64,000 nucleotides of DNA from Nioella halotolerans (GTDB lineage Bacteria; Pseudomonadota; Alphaproteobacteria; Rhodobacterales; Rhodobacteraceae): assembly GCA_003428585.1 (NCBI GenBank), contig QVQC01000053.1, positions 120,741 to 184,740 on the forward strand, written 5' to 3'. Below are positions 62,248 through 64,000 of this stretch, one piece after another (position 1 is the first letter of the stretch; the number at the start of each line of letters is the position of its first letter). The position numbers were made by a program, and so were the translations under genes. Below the pieces are notes generated by a model. It saw only the letters and a program-made list of their open reading frames with translations, was not told the origin of the DNA and ran no database searches.

Positions 62248-63636
62248 ATGGCAAGCTACGACGTGATCATCATCGGCAGCGGCCCCGGCGGCTATGTCTG
62301 CGCCATCCGCTGCGCGCAGCTTGGCCTCAAGACCGCCTGCGTCGAGGGGCGCGAAACGCTCGGCGGCACCTGCCTCAATATCGGCTGCATCCCTTCCAAG
62401 GCACTTCTTCACGCCACCCACCAACTGCACGAGGCCGAACACAACTTCGCGAAAATGGGCCTGAAGGGAAAATCGCCGTCTGTCGACTGGAAACAGATGC
62501 TCGCCTACAAGGACGACGTGATCGGCCAGAACACCAAGGGCATCGAGTTCCTGTTCAAGAAGAACAAGATCGACTGGCTCAAGGGCTGGGGCACGATTCC
62601 GGAACCCGGCAAGGTCGAGGTCGCGGGCGAGGTGCACGAGGCCGGGAACATCGTCATTGCCACCGGCTCCGAACCCAGCTCGCTGCCCGGCGTCGAGATC
62701 GACGAGAAGATCGTCGTCACCTCCACCGGCGCGCTGGAATTGCCGAAAGTGCCGAAAAAGATGGTGGTGATCGGCGGCGGCGTGATCGGGCTGGAAATGG
62801 GGTCGGTCTATGCCCGTCTCGGCACGGAGGTCACGGTGATCGAGTTCCTCGACGCCATCACCCCCGGCATGGATGCCGAGGTGGCCAAGACTTTCCAGAA
62901 GATCCTGAAAAAGCAGGGGATCAATTTCATCATGGGCGCCGCCGTGCAATCGGTGGAAACGCTCAAGACCAAGGCCAAGGTCAATTACAAGCTGCGCAAG
63001 GACGACAGCGAAGATCAGGTCGATGCCGATGTGGTGCTGGTCGCGACAGGGCGCAAACCCTATACGGACGGGCTGGGCCTCGATGCGCTCGGGGTCGGGA
63101 TCGCCAAGCGCGGCCAGATCGAGGTCGACGATCACTGGGCGACAAACGTCAAGGGCCTCTACGCCATCGGCGACGCGATCACCGGCCCGATGCTGGCCCA
63201 CAAGGCCGAGGATGAAGGCATGGCCGTGGCCGAGGTTCTGGCCGGCAAGAATGGCCACGTCAATTACGGCGTCATCCCCGGCGTGATCTACACCGCGCCA
63301 GAGGTCGCCGCCGTCGGCAAGACGGAGGAGGAGCTGAAGCAAGAAGGACGCGCCTACAAGGTGGGCAAGTTCTCCTTCATGGGCAACGGCCGTGCCAAGG
63401 CCGTGTTCCAGGGCGACGGTTTCGTGAAACTTCTGGCCGACAAGGAAACCGACAGGCTTCTGGGCGCGCATATCATCGGCCCGATGGCGGGTGACCTGAT
63501 CCACGAGATCTGCGTGGCGATGGAATTCGGCGCCTCGGCGGAGGATGTCGCGCTCACCTGCCACGCGCATCCCACCTTCTCGGAGGCGGTGCGCGAGGCG
63601 GCGCTGGCCTGCGGCGATGGCGCGATCCACGCCTGA
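62248..63636 (+). CDS. lpd: Dihydrolipoyl dehydrogenase (E3)
   Basis: The 462-residue flavoprotein disulfide reductase that re-oxidises dihydrolipoyl groups with NAD. It begins [24 protein letters not shown] (FAD site). The redox disulfide is C42-LNIG-C47 in [17 protein letters not shown], the NAD site is [20 protein letters not shown], and the catalytic His-Glu is in [15 protein letters not shown]. Placement after sucAB suggests it serves the oxoglutarate dehydrogenase complex. AAGGAGACCCGAA precedes the ATG. Confidence 0.98.
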   Translation: MASYDVIIIGSGPGGYVCAIRCAQLGLKTACVEGRETLGGTCLNIGCIPSKALLHATHQLHEAEHNFAKMGLKGKSPSVDWKQMLAYKDDVIGQNTKGIEFLFKKNKIDWLKGWGTIPEPGKVEVAGEVHEAGNIVIATGSEPSSLPGVEIDEKIVVTSTGALELPKVPKKMVVIGGGVIGLEMGSVYARLGTEVTVIEFLDAITPGMDAEVAKTFQKILKKQGINFIMGAAVQSVETLKTKAKVNYKLRKDDSEDQVDADVVLVATGRKPYTDGLGLDALGVGIAKRGQIEVDDHWATNVKGLYAIGDAITGPMLAHKAEDEGMAVAEVLAGKNGHVNYGVIPGVIYTAPEVAAVGKTEEELKQEGRAYKVGKFSFMGNGRAKAVFQGDGFVKLLADKETDRLLGAHIIGPMAGDLIHEICVAMEFGASAEDVALTCHAHPTFSEAVREAALACGDGAIHA

Positions 63637-63678
63637 GCGCTCCCCGGTTGCGCGTCACCGCCCCGTGGCGCGCCACCT

Positions 63679-63960
63679 ATGACCCGGCGCTTGCCACAAC
63701 TGCAGTGTAGCGCATCCGCCCTGGCCGGCAGGCAATGGGTGACGGACGCAACCGGTCCCGGCGGATGGGTGCCGGCGGCGTACGTCACGGGCGACACCGT
63801 CAATGGACCCTTCGACGCGGCCTGCGCGACCGTCGCCGCCGGTGCGCCGATCACCGCCTCGCCACGGCCGGCTGGCCCGCGTCGTGCCGCCCTCCCGAAC
63901 GGTTCAGCCGCGCAGGCTACCCCTTCTTCTTGGCCCAAATACGCCCGCCTGTCTGTTTGA
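63679..63960 (+). CDS. Doubtful 93-residue frame after lpd
   Basis: The frame reads GRQWVTDATGPGGWVPAAYV and TGDTVNGPFDAACATVAAGA, which looks protein-like, but it has no clear ribosome binding site, no recognised domain, and its last 13 codons are the dispersed element. It may be a gene remnant or a high-GC accident. Confidence 0.22.
   Translation: MTRRLPQLQCSASALAGRQWVTDATGPGGWVPAAYVTGDTVNGPFDAACATVAAGAPITASPRPAGPRRAALPNGSAAQATPSSWPKYARLSV
63921..63950. repeat. Dispersed intergenic element, copy D
   Basis: CCCTTCTTCTTGGCCCAAAT followed by ACGCCCGCCT matches copies at 34267 and 42404 in the same orientation, with small differences after AAATAC. Confidence 0.55.
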
Positions 63961-64000
63961 TCTGTTCTAGGGTCTGGGCCGGCGGCGACCCCGTATTCCC

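Larger units (their letters stand above)
63637..64000. other. Downstream region of lpd at the window end
   Basis: No confident gene is visible in these 364 bases. They include copy D of the dispersed element CTTCTTGGCCCAAATACGCC at 63921-63950 and a GC-rich stretch with no terminator that I can point to. A 93-codon frame at 63679 is listed separately as doubtful. Confidence 0.5.

Overview
The window is a gene-dense, high-GC bacterial chromosome segment. It has about 65 protein genes, short intergenic gaps and many 4-nt ATGA/GTGA start-stop overlaps. Ribosomal proteins L35/L20, PheST, GlnD, MurJ, a complete TCA-cycle block and ethylmalonyl-CoA pathway genes all point to an alphaproteobacterium of the Rhodobacteraceae (Rhodobacter/Paracoccus/roseobacter group). 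The 34-64 kb half has a gene set and order that I recall from the Rhodobacter sphaeroides ccr-ecm-lpd-suc-mdh-mcl2-mch-sdh region. No rRNA, tRNA, CRISPR array, prophage, transposase or integrase was seen.

Layout. 0-7 kb: end of pyruvate kinase, a small membrane protein, rpmI-rplT, then pheS and pheT. The last two are separated by an orphan GIY-YIG gene, a repeat-rich non-coding stretch and a nitrilase-family gene. 7-13.5 kb: histidine phosphatase, GST with a YHS-like tail, YifB, then a leftward cluster rsmI-yraN / gshB-alpha/beta hydrolase. 13.5-19 kb: lpoA-like lipoprotein, glnD, murJ. 19-24.3 kb: a rhomboid lacking its catalytic residues, trpS, a branched-chain aminotransferase, a universal stress protein, and nfu-tsaB-rimI preceded by an Irr-type iron box. 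24.4-29.5 kb: a BMP-type nucleoside ABC importer. 29.6-34.2 kb: TauE/SafE plus TIGR02186 protein, an FMN-binding protein, an SDR and a RecD-like helicase. 34.5-40.2 kb: ccrA, a GPAT-like acyltransferase, a methyltransferase and ecm. 40.3-42.3 kb: an H-NS/HvrA-like protein, deoD and a DUF1989 protein. 42.5-46 kb: sdhCDAB (leftward). 46-49.2 kb: a membrane protein and mcl2-nnrU-like-mch (leftward). 49.4-63.6 kb: mdh, sucC-(exported protein)-sucD, a lipoprotein, sucA-sucB, a small low-GC accessory patch, a MAPEG protein, two tandem glycosyltransferases and lpd.

How the genes work together: the right half joins the oxidative TCA arm (SucAB-Lpd, SucCD, SdhCDAB, Mdh) to acetyl-CoA assimilation by the ethylmalonyl-CoA pathway (Ccr, Ecm, Mch, Mcl2). 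That route would let the cell grow on acetate or C4 acids without isocitrate lyase. The most interesting unexplained signal is regulatory. A perfect palindrome with core GTGATCAC occurs as a pair exactly 21 bp apart upstream of sdhC, as another pair exactly 21 bp apart upstream of sucC, and as a 14-bp perfect palindrome upstream of lpd. This looks like the operator of an unassigned TCA-cycle regulator.
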